Shown piece by piece: positions 31,275-40,950 of a DNA stretch of 64,000 nt (position 1 is the stretch's first letter; each line of letters begins with the position of its first letter). Below the pieces are notes generated by a model. The model did no database searches, had not been told where the DNA came from, and worked only from the letters and a program-made list of their open reading frames with translations. The DNA comes from Trachythela sp. YZ-2020. Its lineage: Eukaryota > Cnidaria > Anthozoa > Malacalcyonacea > Clavulariidae. A program made the translations under genes and the position numbers. The stretch is from assembly GCA_016169945.1 (NCBI GenBank), contig JADLSH010000367.1, positions 7,551,501 through 7,615,500 of the forward strand, written 5' to 3'.

Positions 31275-31293
31275 TTATCCTGCCGGGGTCGCC
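31275..31293 (-). other. tRNA primer-binding site of BEL/Pao element
   Basis: Just inside the 5' LTR the minus strand reads TGGCGACCCCGGCAGGAT. Its complement ends GGGGTCGCCA, the look of a tRNA acceptor end plus CCA, perhaps a tRNA-Arg. The tRNA identity is a guess. Confidence 0.65.
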
Positions 31294-31296
31294 AAG

Positions 31297-31490
31297 TGTT
31301 GGAAACGATCGAAATCGCTGTTTTGAGTGGCTTATTTAAAATATATTTAATCACAAATCACAGATACAAATCACAGAATCACAGTTGTTTTTCTTTTTTG
31401 GTTTTAACACCCGATTCAACGTGCACGCCATCTCGCGTGACTTCCGGTTAATATAGTCCACTATATAAATATAAAATGAAGTCTCCGACA
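31297..31490 (-). repeat. BEL/Pao 5' LTR
   Basis: 194 bp direct repeat of 25836-26029 with four base differences. On the minus strand it starts TGTCGG and ends CCAACA. Confidence 0.95.
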
Positions 31491-32307
31491 CTATTTTTAT
31501 TTCTAGTATTTAGCAGTCAAATAAACAATTTTATCTTTTCTAATAGCTCACCGGCCTCATTTGAACTAAACCACATTCGATTGTGTCATGCTACTAAGGG
31601 ACAACTTCATACGTTTGAATATATTTATATTTTGAAACGTTTTCATATATAGTTCTAAATCTGGAAAGTTCGTGGAAATGAGACGGAATGGCAATTATTA
31701 TATACGGGCAATTTTATGTCTGACCAAGAAAAATGTTGTCCTTTTTTTTGAGCAAATTTATAGACAATATAAATTTAAGTTAATGAGACAACGCTGTGAA
31801 GCTAGTATGTTAAGCAAGATATCAGATAAGTTTCGGTCTCAAAGGCGGTGATTCTTTGTTTAGTTTTACTTATTGACAGATAGTTCAAAGATCATTTTCA
31901 TCATTGGACATGCTTTCACGTGGGCAGCCCTTGATATTTCATGGTAACGCTTCCTACTAACAAATTGACCAATCATAACGCGCAATATAATAGAAGTTAA
32001 TTAGCGCATAACTTGCAGGATGCTAACAAAATCATATCATTTATACTGAGCGCTTCGCTTACTCAAGTTATTGAAATAATTTCCCACCCACCCACCTCCT
32101 TGGCTATTCAGCCTGACGTTTGCTCTAAGTTAGAGTTACCTTGAATATGTTCAAAATTGCCAATTCATCGATATAATATTGGTAGTTAATATATCAGTGT
32201 AAATAATAGCTATTATATACAAATGGAAGCAGCTATCATCAACTGTCTTCAACACCATATACTGGATCAAGGACTCGAGAAAGGACATTTTGGAAAGAGA
32301 CACAAAC
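31491..32307. other. Non-coding, nothing recognised
   Basis: AT-rich DNA to the right of the BEL/Pao element. No exon, RNA gene or transposon was recognised. Confidence 0.5.
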
Positions 32308-32494
32308 ATGAAAGTTTACCGTTTATGCACGCGAACTGCATTGGACGGCGATTTCAGATGGTATGATGCGGTGGTGCGCGATCTAACGATGGACATATTA
32401 TCGTGTATATACAACAACAGGCAGTGTGGACAGCGACGATGCAGTTAGTCAAACATAACTCAGCGGCAACGCGAAGCAAGTACCGGTGTCACAG

Positions 32495-32650
32495 CGGATT
32501 TGGCCCCCCCTCAAAATGGACCCCCCGGGCCATATCCGCTAGCGGATATGGTCCGGGGGGGCCAAATCCGCTAGCGGATATGGTCCTATGGGGGTCCATA
32601 TCAGCTAGCGGATATGGTCCCCTCTCGCGGATTTGGACCCCCTCGCGAAT
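32495..32650. repeat. G+C-rich block with repeated ATCCGCTAGCGGAT palindromes
   Basis: A 14-bp palindrome is centred at ~32540, 32572 and (one mismatch) 32606. The first extends to a perfect 22-bp palindrome at 32530-32551. They are separated by G- or C-runs (CCCCCCGGG, CCGGGGGGG, CCTATGGGGG) that can also pair. Very unlike the surrounding AT-rich DNA. Confidence 0.85.
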
Positions 32651-33194
32651 CTATCGTGTGGTATATTAAATATCGAATGAAAACGTTTTGAATCATCTTT
32701 ACATCTAACAGAGAAAAAGTGTACGAAGATTTTTGGGATTAAAATGTTCCTGTAAAATTTCTCGCGGTTTTGGACTGCAGGAACTATATTTTGCTGCAAC
32801 CAAAACTGCATTTCACTGCCAAAAATATATTTTACTGCCACTATGATATATTTAACTACGAGAAGTAGATTTTATTGCAATCAGAACTATACATAGTACA
32901 GTTCCCATTTAAATGTTATGTCTCAGCAGTGGGAAATACAAAGTTGTAAATGTTAACAGAATTTAAATATACTTACCATTCCTCTCATGAACAAAGAAAT
33001 ATATCAGTTTAAATACGTATAAGTTAGTCCTACGCAACGGAACAGCTGCGGCGGCATTATAACAGAAAGAAACGCTACTTACTCAAGTTACGAAACGAAT
33101 TTTCACGAATGAAAGTCTACCGATTATGCACGCGAACTGTTTGGACAGCGATTTCAGGTGGTACATATTATCGTATATATACAGCAACGGCAGT

Positions 33195-33311
33195 ATGGCG
33201 AGCGACGACGCAGTTAGTCCAACAGAACTCAACGACAACGCGGAGCAAGTACCGCCGCGGGCATCTATTCCTCTCATGAACAAAGAAATATATCAGTTTA
33301 AATACGTATAA
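33195..33311 (+). CDS. Possible short coding exon, unknown function
   Basis: Open frame of 38 codons starting MASDDAVSPTELNDNAEQV and ending IPLMNKEIYQFKYV, followed by TAA. The end overlaps a possible donor (TAC|GTATAA), so it could be a first coding exon rather than a full peptide. The diverged module-X copy at 32.4 kb does not keep the frame. No family recognised; it may be non-coding. Confidence 0.2.
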   Translation: MASDDAVSPTELNDNAEQVPPRASIPLMNKEIYQFKYV

Positions 33312-33724
33312 AGTTGGTCCAACGCTGCGGCGGCATTGTAACAGAAAGAAACGCTACGACCAGATGTGGATATCATATAACACTGGGATGAACAAGGAAA
33401 CGCATGCTGGAATCTGGATTATACCACTGATTGATACAAAATGTGTAGTTAAGGGGGGATTTGCCATCGCTTAGCTTGGGTATTGTAAGTATACAGGCGA
33501 ATTCAATTGACTGCGTTATATTTCGTTTTAAACCAACATAAAAATTCATGTCCGCTATAACGAGAGTTGACTGTATATGTCTATAGATACATTTAGTATG
33601 TCTGGTTTTGTTAATGCGCATGCAGCTGGTAATATATTTGATTGACGTATTTGAGTCCAAAGTTCGATCATTGTTTTGAGACCGGAAAAGCTCGGCAGCT
33701 TCGTCACACACTATATACACCCTA

Positions 33725-33791
33725 TACCGTAATTATTCGAATAAACGCCGCACCTGAAACGCCAAAAATTTAATAAACGAATAAGTACGGT
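33725..33791. repeat. Small inverted-repeat motif with AAACGCCGC
   Basis: TACCGTAATTATTCG at the left and CGAATAAGTACGGTA at the right are inverted. Between them are AATAAACGCCGCACC and GAAACGCC. It shares words with 14686-14812 and is likely the same dispersed family. Confidence 0.5.
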
Positions 33792-33976
33792 ACTTATCTT
33801 TAAAAAATAAGACAACATTAAATCTAAAGTCTTGGATATTTATTCTTCTCGATTACAATGTTATTTAGTTCAAAGTGGCTATACTTCATAGCTTTGCTAC
33901 TTAGTTCTCTCTCTAAAACTTCTGCTATGCGCAGTTCCGTGGTGACAGCCGAAAACATCTCTCTTTCTTTTTCCAG

Positions 33977-34101
33977 CGACTTTCGCGAATAGTTTGTTCT
34001 CAGTGTTGCGCCCAGGTAGTTCTTTAATAAGCGAGACAGCTCAATTGGGACGTGGCAAGCAAGCGTCTTCTTCGAATTCGGCTGCTTCGTGCCAGTGGAA
34101 G
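33977..34101 (+). CDS. Candidate internal exon, unknown gene
   Basis: A strong pyrimidine tract and acceptor (TCTTTCTTTTTCCAG) precede 125 nt with one open frame, NSLFSVLRPGSSLISETAQ then LGRGKQASSS and SAASCQWK. A donor-like GGAAG|GTTTGT follows. No domain is recognised and no partner exon in matching phase was found, so this rests on splice signals only. Confidence 0.25.
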
Positions 34102-34182
34102 GTTTGTTTTTATTTATTTAACTTTACCTTGATAAAATATACAAGGCAGGATTGCCACAACAGCCGTAGCCAATTACTGTGG

Positions 34183-34215
<33 letters not shown>

Positions 34216-34231
34216 TATTATTATTATTATT
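34183..34231. repeat. (ATT)n microsatellite
   Basis: About 16 ATT units with one TTTA interruption near 34213. Confidence 0.95.
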
Positions 34232-34399
34232 CATCTTATTTAAAAACGGTAGCCCTTCAGATTAAACTGCTTTTCAAGGGGCCGTTAGGATATTTACAAA
34301 TATGAAAAATCTATTATACATACTGACTATATAAAGAAAAGAAAGCCCATGCAGTGAACACTATATATAAAACTTAGAATGAATCACGTATATAACTAG

Positions 34400-34945
34400 A
34401 AATAGTATGTTATGTTAACCCTCCCAGACCCAAAATTACTCCTTCTGATCAGAATCCGCCCCACAGGTGGTTGTCACACACTATTTCTCTCCAAATTGGT
34501 GAAATAGTTGTGGATTAAAGTTTTGAAGTTACTTATGGAGAGCTCTTTGTAGTTGTTGGCAACATCATTTGGAAGATTGTTCCATGATGCAGCACCTCGA
34601 TATGAAAACGATTTCTTCAAGAAGTCTGTTTTAGGTTTTTCCAAGTAAAGTTTACAGTCATTACTTCTTAACGGGTACATATCATTTTGGCAAATTTTAA
34701 AGATATTAGTCATACATTCTGGCAGTTGGCCTTGTAAGGCCTTAAATGTCATTATCATTTCTCTTTTCTTAAGAGTGGTTTCAATTGGTTCCCAGTGTAA
34801 AATATTAAATATATCTTTCGATCTTACTTCGTAAGTTGACCCTGTGATAATTCTAGCCGCTCGTTTTTGCATTTTTAAAAGCTTGTCAGTATGTGTACGA
34901 CTGCCGTCATTCCACACATTGGAGCAATAGGTAAAGTGAGGTAAG
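34400..34945 (-). mobile_element. LINE 3'-end fragment
   Basis: Minus-strand frame to the stop at 34474: THFTYCSNVWNDGSRTH, KMQKRAARIITG, ILHWEPIETTLKKRE, SFSYRGAASWNNLPNDV, then a short tail. This is the C-terminal part of a CR1/L2-like reverse-transcriptase protein. It is truncated at the 5' side near 34945, where short tandem copies of GGTAAGACTAGTGAG begin (34940-34985). The 148-codon stretch is intact. Confidence 0.9.
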
Positions 34946-36419
34946 ACTAGTGAGTTGTAGGTAAGACTAGTGAGTTGACTAGTGAGACATTATATTTTCC
35001 ATATACATGCAAAATTTTATAATAACAAACACATTATATATATATATAACAATAAATATACTTCTTCGCGACGTGTATCATTTCAAAAATCTCATCTTAA
35101 TCTAAATTTAAGTTAAAATATCAACAATCCTCAAAACATTTATAAAGATCATAGATTATAAAAATTTTATAAAAATCCTACGAAATATGTTCAAAATTTA
35201 GAAGTTAAAATTTATCAGTTCAATCACTCGCTTTATACAAAGTGATATGCCTCGCGAATTTGTTCTAGTTTTAATAGAAGTACAGCAGTGCCCCTAATGA
35301 TGTGCACATGCAGGTGTGCAATTAATGTTCAATTTGCACGCTTCTTTAAAAACACCAACACGTTTATAAACACCAACACGTTTATAAACACCAATTGCGT
35401 TTTCATCGTGTTCCCTTGCCTCTGCGCGAGTATCTTTCTCACATTGTTACAAAATTTGCAATAATTACGAATAATTACGTAATCATAAATATAGAAAAGA
35501 ATATCATTCATCCATCCATGATCGCTAAATTGGCTGCACCTATCTTGTTGCATGAATTATAATGATGATAAAGTTTATAGTTACTTAGTTCAAATTTCAA
35601 TCTATTTGTAAGATATATACCATAGGCATAGTCCACACATCAGTATATATCGAAAACTAAAACATACCCCGACAAAAGACAACATATAAGCTAGGGGAAG
35701 TATACTTTGATTTGCTGTGCTATATTAGCATTCAAGACACTTACTGTACATGCACTTACGTTAATTTGAGAAATAGTCGGGAGGGGTTTGCCTAACTCTT
35801 AACATATATCTACTCGTGTATGATATGTAATTCTGTTACTATTTATTCGTTTTTACTGAAATGGAGCTAATCTTAAGCCCCAAGTTATAGATAGATATAG
35901 TTTTGCAGTATATATATTTCTATAATTATTGTGATTCATCGACTATATATCACTCCAAAACTTGCATTCCTCACGAAATGAGTTTGGCGCAAGTCTCGAT
36001 CTATTTCACTGATTGCCTCCAAGTTTTTAACTATACATATTCTAATAAATTAATCTATTTATTTTTTATTTTTTCCTGCAGTTGGAACTTGGCATTGATT
36101 TGATTTGTATTTAGTTTCTACCTTATTTGGTTACGACATAGCACATATTTTAATTAAATGAAGTATACAGGCAATATATTGTGCTACGCCAATTCAATTT
36201 TAGTCAGTCATTATAAAGTAATTGATAACAATAGTTCATCCATTGAAAGTAAGCCAATACAAATAAGTTGTTTGTGGTTATAACATAAGATTGAATCACA
36301 TTCTGTATGATCTGATGTTGCTTGAGTGTGGATACATTTCTATAATATATTGTTTCAGATATAGATAGAGTTCTAGTTTTGAATACACGATATATGATCT
36401 ATATTCCTAAAAAAATTGT
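34946..36419. other. Non-coding, with a short tandem repeat
   Basis: AT-rich. Three copies of an 18-bp unit (ACACCAACACGTTTATAA) at ~35346-35396. No exon or transposon recognised. Confidence 0.55.
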
Positions 36420-37362
36420 TTGCACATTTTATGCATGATCCGCATTATATTTGCTTGGTTTGCATGAAACCAAATATCTAAAGCCGAGGCTCAAGCTGTT
36501 TTCCAATGTCAATGCCTGCATGCATACAACATTATACTATAATTTTGGTTTTTATCCAGTGAACAATCACAGCAAGAAAACAAAACGATTTAAAGAATAC
36601 TCAAATAAACAAATATATAAAAAGACGTATGCCTTGATATAGTCAGCTCTGTTTGTCGTGTTATCAACACTCCAATCGAGAACTTGTAAGATAGAAGCTT
36701 TGTGGGGAAGCTGCTGGTTACTTGTCTTGCCCCCATCCAGGTTTCCTGTATCGTAGGTTTTTCCTGACCTCCCTGACATTCCAGCTGTAATATGAGTGAT
36801 GGTAATGCTCAAATCAGCCACTCTAACAATAAGGCTAAATACGTAACAATTCTTCATTTTAAAAAAATGGGGAGAAGGTCTTTTCGTCTATGGGGAATAC
36901 ACATTCTGTGTATTTGTGGGGTTGAAGTCTCCAAAATGTCAACTTCAGGCCCATAGACTCAATATACGTCACACATATACCATATAATTAAGGACTGTCC
37001 ATATAGGGGTTTATTGCCCCTTGATCAGGTTAAGAACTGCCCGTATGGGTCTAGCACTCTGGGTCAGGTTAAGGACTGTCCATAGGGGTTTCATTTCCCT
37101 TGGTCAGGTTAAGAACTGTCCAAGTGTTTCTTGGTTCAGGGTCGTCAGGGAATGGCTACCCCTAGCAAGGCTCTGCTTTATGGTGAGAGGATTCAGTTTA
37201 GTCAATCAGTTCAGCTTAAGGTGTGACGTGAGTAGGGATGATGTTTGTCATAATATGAGTCTTCACACCCCAGAACCCCTTCTCCCACAAAATTATGTTT
37301 TGTTTGAATTGTGTTTTTTATGAATATGGTTTTATATCAACAGCTTGGGTCATTAACTTCAG
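36420..37362. repeat. Segmental duplication, copy 2
   Basis: Direct paralogue of 24100-25449 without the MITE. Includes the ~45-50-bp tandem units with GGTCAGGTTAAGGACTG at ~36980-37130. It ends at TTTTATATCAACAGCTTGGG TCATTAACTTC, i.e. at the point where copy 1 meets the donor of exon C. The exon itself was not duplicated. Confidence 0.85.
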
Positions 37363-37393
37363 GATTATAGGACGTTAGAATTCCACCGTAACT

Positions 37394-39400
37394 TATTATT
37401 ATTATTATTTAATAATGAACTTTTTTGTAACCAAAAGGTTAAATTACAGAAGTTCTCAACAATGTAAAACTATAGCTAAGAAGTGATATAGCTACTAACT
37501 ATATTACATATAAGAATAAATTGAGATAAATACTAAAGTAACCAGCATAAATAGAGATTATATCCTACTGTTCTCTTTAAAAATCATTTGAGGTAAAAAG
37601 GAATGTTTAAAGCGGTCCGTTTTGCAGACATAATTATTAAATTTACATGGTAATCTTAAGTCATAATTTGATCCGTCATTTATCATTTAAGTCCGTCATT
37701 TATCATTATTCATATTTTGTTTAAGGTGGCTCCCTAGGGTTTTTTTCCCGAGGGTAACGTTTCTCGTATGCATGGCGGGAAATAAAAAAAAGTCGTGTGG
37801 CACTCGCGCGTGATGTCTCGAAATACGCGCGAAGACCTTGCCTTCGTTATCAATTTCACGAAATACGCGCGTGATGTCTCGCGCGAAACTGTGAATTTTG
37901 GAAAATTTTATGACGTAACAGCTCGCAGAATCTTTCAAACATTACTTTGAATTTCTTTTATTTCCTTCGGTGAATTTTTTTTTAATTTCACATGTATAAA
38001 GACATTACTTTCGTTAATCTAAATACAAATTTTCACAAAATTAAATCGATACATTTTTTTTTAATATCAATTTTGAACCTTTTCGTACATTACTCGAAAA
38101 TGTATCGATTTAATTTTTTTAAAGTACAGCAAAATAACTATTGAAACACGACTCTTTGATTTGCAAATTTTCAAAAAAATTCACCGAAGAAAATCTTCAA
38201 AATGGCAAGAAGAATAGAAAAAACGTACTTTATTGAAGACGTGCTGTTGCCATGGTAACAGAGTTTGAGCGCAAATTTACTTTTTCAAAATCTTCAAACT
38301 AATGTAACGCATGTTTGGCGAAAATTTCGTGCTCATATCACGCAAGGTAATGGTTTGGGAGTCGTTTTATTCATCAGTGTTGTCTTGAGTAAAAACCCTA
38401 GGGAGCCACCTTAATAATTGGTCGCAAAGGCTTTCACGCCGGTCGTACAGTATAGTGATACCCGTAATCTTTAGTGCCTCACCATAACTTGAAAGGGGGA
38501 CAATGATTTTAGTGCGCGTTTCTGGATTCGTTCGATGTCTTCAGATAAAAAAATTTTGAATGTTATAATGCCACACTTGGCAAGCATACTCAAGTGTCGG
38601 TCATACGACAGTAATATACACAACGACCAGAGTCTTCATACCCGCTTTAGACCGTTTTAGTAACCTCAGCATATACAGTCGTTTACTTGACTTTTTAACG
38701 ATATTATCCACTTGTAGATTCCATTTTAAGTTGTTTTGGACCACTAGACCTAAAATCTTTTCCGATTCGAGCTTAATTGGGTTACCAGACACAGTCAGGG
38801 GTTGAAAAGATCTTTTGTCTTTAGAAAAATCTATTATTAGCTCTGTGCATTTGGAAATATTAAGTTTCATGTTATAATTAATAGCCCAAGTAGTGACATC
38901 ATTCACTACCTCTTGAAGGTGAGATGGACAGTTTAGCCCGATACATTCGGTGGCATTAGTATCGTCGACGTAATTCCAACGATCTTGCCATTCTTCAATT
39001 AAGTCATTAATCATGAACAAAAAAAGGATTGGTCCCAGTACAGTTCTTTGGGGTACTCCGCCATTAACTCTTTGCCACTCGGACACACAATGCAAAGGCC
39101 AATCTTGACACGTTGTTCTCTTTCTGTTAGGAAGTTTTTAATCCAGCTAATTATAATTTGTGGGACGTCCATGGAAGATAGTTTATGAAGTAAAATTTTA
39201 TGGTCAAAAGCCTTAGCGAAATCCAATAGGAAAATCCTTATAACATTTTTTGGCTCATCAGATCTACTGAGTAAATGGTGAATGAAGCTCAAATTAGGCA
39301 GCATAATATAGGTATCGATCGAATGTTCGAAGACAGAAGTGTCAAGTGTAAACAATGACATACATGCATAAGTCAAAGGTTAAAACAAGATACGGTATTC
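37394..39400 (-). mobile_element. LINE fragment, split by a TTAA element
   Basis: From right: FLLDFAKAFDHKILLHKL (~39230), then in another frame NGGVPQRTVLGPILFLFMIND with NYVDDTNATE (~39060-38950), LNISKCTELIIDFSKDKRSF, LGLVVQNNLKWN, RLYMLRLLKRS and, after a stop, LEYACQVWHYN near 38590. The 3' end resumes left of the inserted element with DGSNYDLRLPCKFNN and CKTDRFKHSFLP (~37680-37590). A (TAA)n tail lies at 37394-37416. Multiple stops; dead copy. Confidence 0.85.
37721..38414. mobile_element. TTAA-flanked TIR element, ~690 bp (piggyBac-like MITE)
   Basis: Perfect inverted ends TTAAGGTGGCTCCCTAGGG and its complement, including the TTAA at each border. TTAA duplication is the rule for piggyBac-type transposases. 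The interior has no transposase but holds further inverted pairs (ATCGATACATTTTT at ~38046 with its complement at ~38100; TTCGGTGAATTTTTTT at ~37967 with AAATTCACCGAA at ~38180) and two copies of CGCGCGTGATGTCTCG. It sits inside a LINE whose reading continues on both sides. Confidence 0.9.
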
Positions 39401-39804
39401 AGTGATGATTGCGGTTCTTATTATAATAGATCCTTTGCAGTTGTAGTAGTTTTTAGATAGATGTGATAGTGTTAATAATAGAAATTACTCAATTCTCAAA
39501 TTTAGGACAACGATTGCATAATTATTATCTGTGAGCAATTCAAGTTCAGCCAGCATTCAAGTCACTGGACACTATAATAACACAATCTGTATATATTCTG
39601 TATTTGAAATGAAACTAGAAGTTAAGGCCGAAAGGCGTTTTCAGTATAGCTATCATGAACATAGAAACATGCAATATTCTAGGAATGGGGCGATCAGGGA
39701 GAAGGGCGGGCTAAAGTGAGGTAGCCGAGGAGTAGGTCTGCCAGGGAATGTTGTCGCAAGGAAACATGGCAGCTGGGATGTGTGGCAGAGGGGAAGTGGG
39801 GTCC
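39401..39804. other. Non-coding, nothing recognised
   Basis: No recognisable gene or element between the LINE fragment and the tandem repeats that follow. Confidence 0.5.
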
Positions 39805-40240
39805 ACTATCCTTGTCCACTATCTGACAAACCGTTCTTGAAGAGGCCATCTTATGTACCTGGAAGTGTGGTCCACCATCCGACAAACCGTTCTTGAAGAG
39901 ACCATCTTATATACCTTACGGCGATGACAAGCACCGGAGGGTCCGAACATTTTAGTGCACTTGACACAACTTTACTCATAGTGACAACATCCCAACCTTC
40001 TGAACACCTTATACCATCTTCACCATTCCACACATCATTACATCACATGACGTCCTGACGTTCTGAACACCTAACACCATCTTCACCATCTAAGAAACCT
40101 TACATGACATGACCTCCCAATCTTCTAAACACCTTACGCCAACTTCACTATCTGACACGTCCTTACATCAAATCACGTCCTGACATTCTGAACACTTTAT
40201 GTTACACAACCTTACATCAAACGACCGATTCTGAACAGAT
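39805..40240. repeat. Two adjacent tandem repeats (57-bp and ~64-bp units)
   Basis: GACAAACCGTTCTTGAAGAG occurs at ~39824 and ~39881 (57-bp period). Then four units with the word CTTCTGAACACC or variants at ~39996, 40060, 40123 and 40187 (63-64-bp period), each with CATCTTCACCATC and ACATCA-like words. Confidence 0.85.
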
Positions 40241-40347
40241 GACCTTAGTTACTCATTCGCATTATTGTTTCTTCAAAGAAACCAGCAAACTCTGAATTAA
40301 ACAAATTCGGACGATTAACATTGTTAACTTTTTAATCAAACAGCAAT

Positions 40348-40348
<1 letters not shown>

Positions 40349-40384
<36 letters not shown>

Positions 40385-40950
40385 TTTATTAGTGATTCCA
40401 AATCATATTGGCTCTTCTATCACTAAACACTAATCTACAATAACATTAACAAGTACTTTAATATGTCTTATTTACAATGAATAATTATGAGGAATAAACT
40501 ATATATATGCATAAACAGTACATATTATACAAAACAGTTATTATAAAACATTGTTATTCACAGTCAGTTTCCACATCTCTCAAGTGCCAAATCATTAAGA
40601 TACACTTTTACAGATGCCTTAAAAATGTTGAAATCTTTGCAATCTCGCAAACATTCAGGAAGGGAGTTAAATATAGCCGCAGCGCTGTCCTGAAATGTGC
40701 CATTTTCCGTTGGTACTACCAGTTGTGTCTGCGATGATGACCGTAGAGTTCGTCCTGGTATATACTGATCAACTTTGATATAATCCGGCCAATTATCAAA
40801 ATACATAGCTTTAAATACATATTTAAGCATTTCAAATTGTCTTCTCTCAGCTACTGGCAACCAACCCAATTGCAAGCAGTCTGCTTCTCTTGCATAACGT
40901 CCTAATTTGACAACAACTTGTATAAACAATACAGTATAGTCTGACCAACT
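40349..40950 (-). mobile_element. LINE 3'-end fragment with (TTA)n tail
   Basis: A minus-strand frame of ~121 codons ends at 40564: RYAREADCLQLGWLPVAERR, EMLKYVFKAMY, QYIPGRTLRSSSQ, FNSLPECLRDC, then the stop. It is followed by a 3' UTR and a microsatellite tail (AAT on the plus strand, 40349-40383). 5'-truncated. Confidence 0.85.

Larger units (their letters stand above)
25836..31490 (-). mobile_element. BEL/Pao LTR retrotransposon, complete ends, degraded interior
   Basis: 5.66 kb between two direct 194-bp LTRs. On the minus strand the order is 5' LTR, primer-binding site, gag, protease, reverse transcriptase, RNase H, integrase, polypurine tract, 3' LTR. This is the BEL/Pao layout with integrase last. 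The LTRs differ at 4 of 194 positions by eye, so insertion is fairly recent, yet the internal frames carry several stops and frameshifts. No clean target-site duplication is seen (flanks TGTAT and CTATT). It lies between exons B and C of the minus-strand gene. Confidence 0.95.
32308..33356. repeat. Interleaved local duplication (modules X and Y, two copies each)
   Basis: Module X (GTTTACCG/ GTCTACCG TTATGCACGCGAACTG ... GCAAGTACC) occurs at 32308-32484 and 33109-33264. Module Y (ATTCCTCTCATGAACAAAG ... CAGAAAGAAACGCTAC) occurs at 32978-33077 and 33268-33356. Order is X, GC block, Y, X, Y. The second X-Y pair is compact, so the first pair was probably split by an insertion of ~490 bp that includes the palindromic GC block. 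Confidence 0.8.

Noticed and set aside
37021..37323. Plus-strand open frame of 100 codons
   Set aside because: It lies in the tandem-repeat part of the duplicated segment and is not preserved in the other copy.
37600..37625. AAAGCGGTCCG resembling the tip of the large transposon
   Set aside because: It falls within LINE coding sequence (reads CKTDRFKHS on the minus strand), so the likeness is chance.
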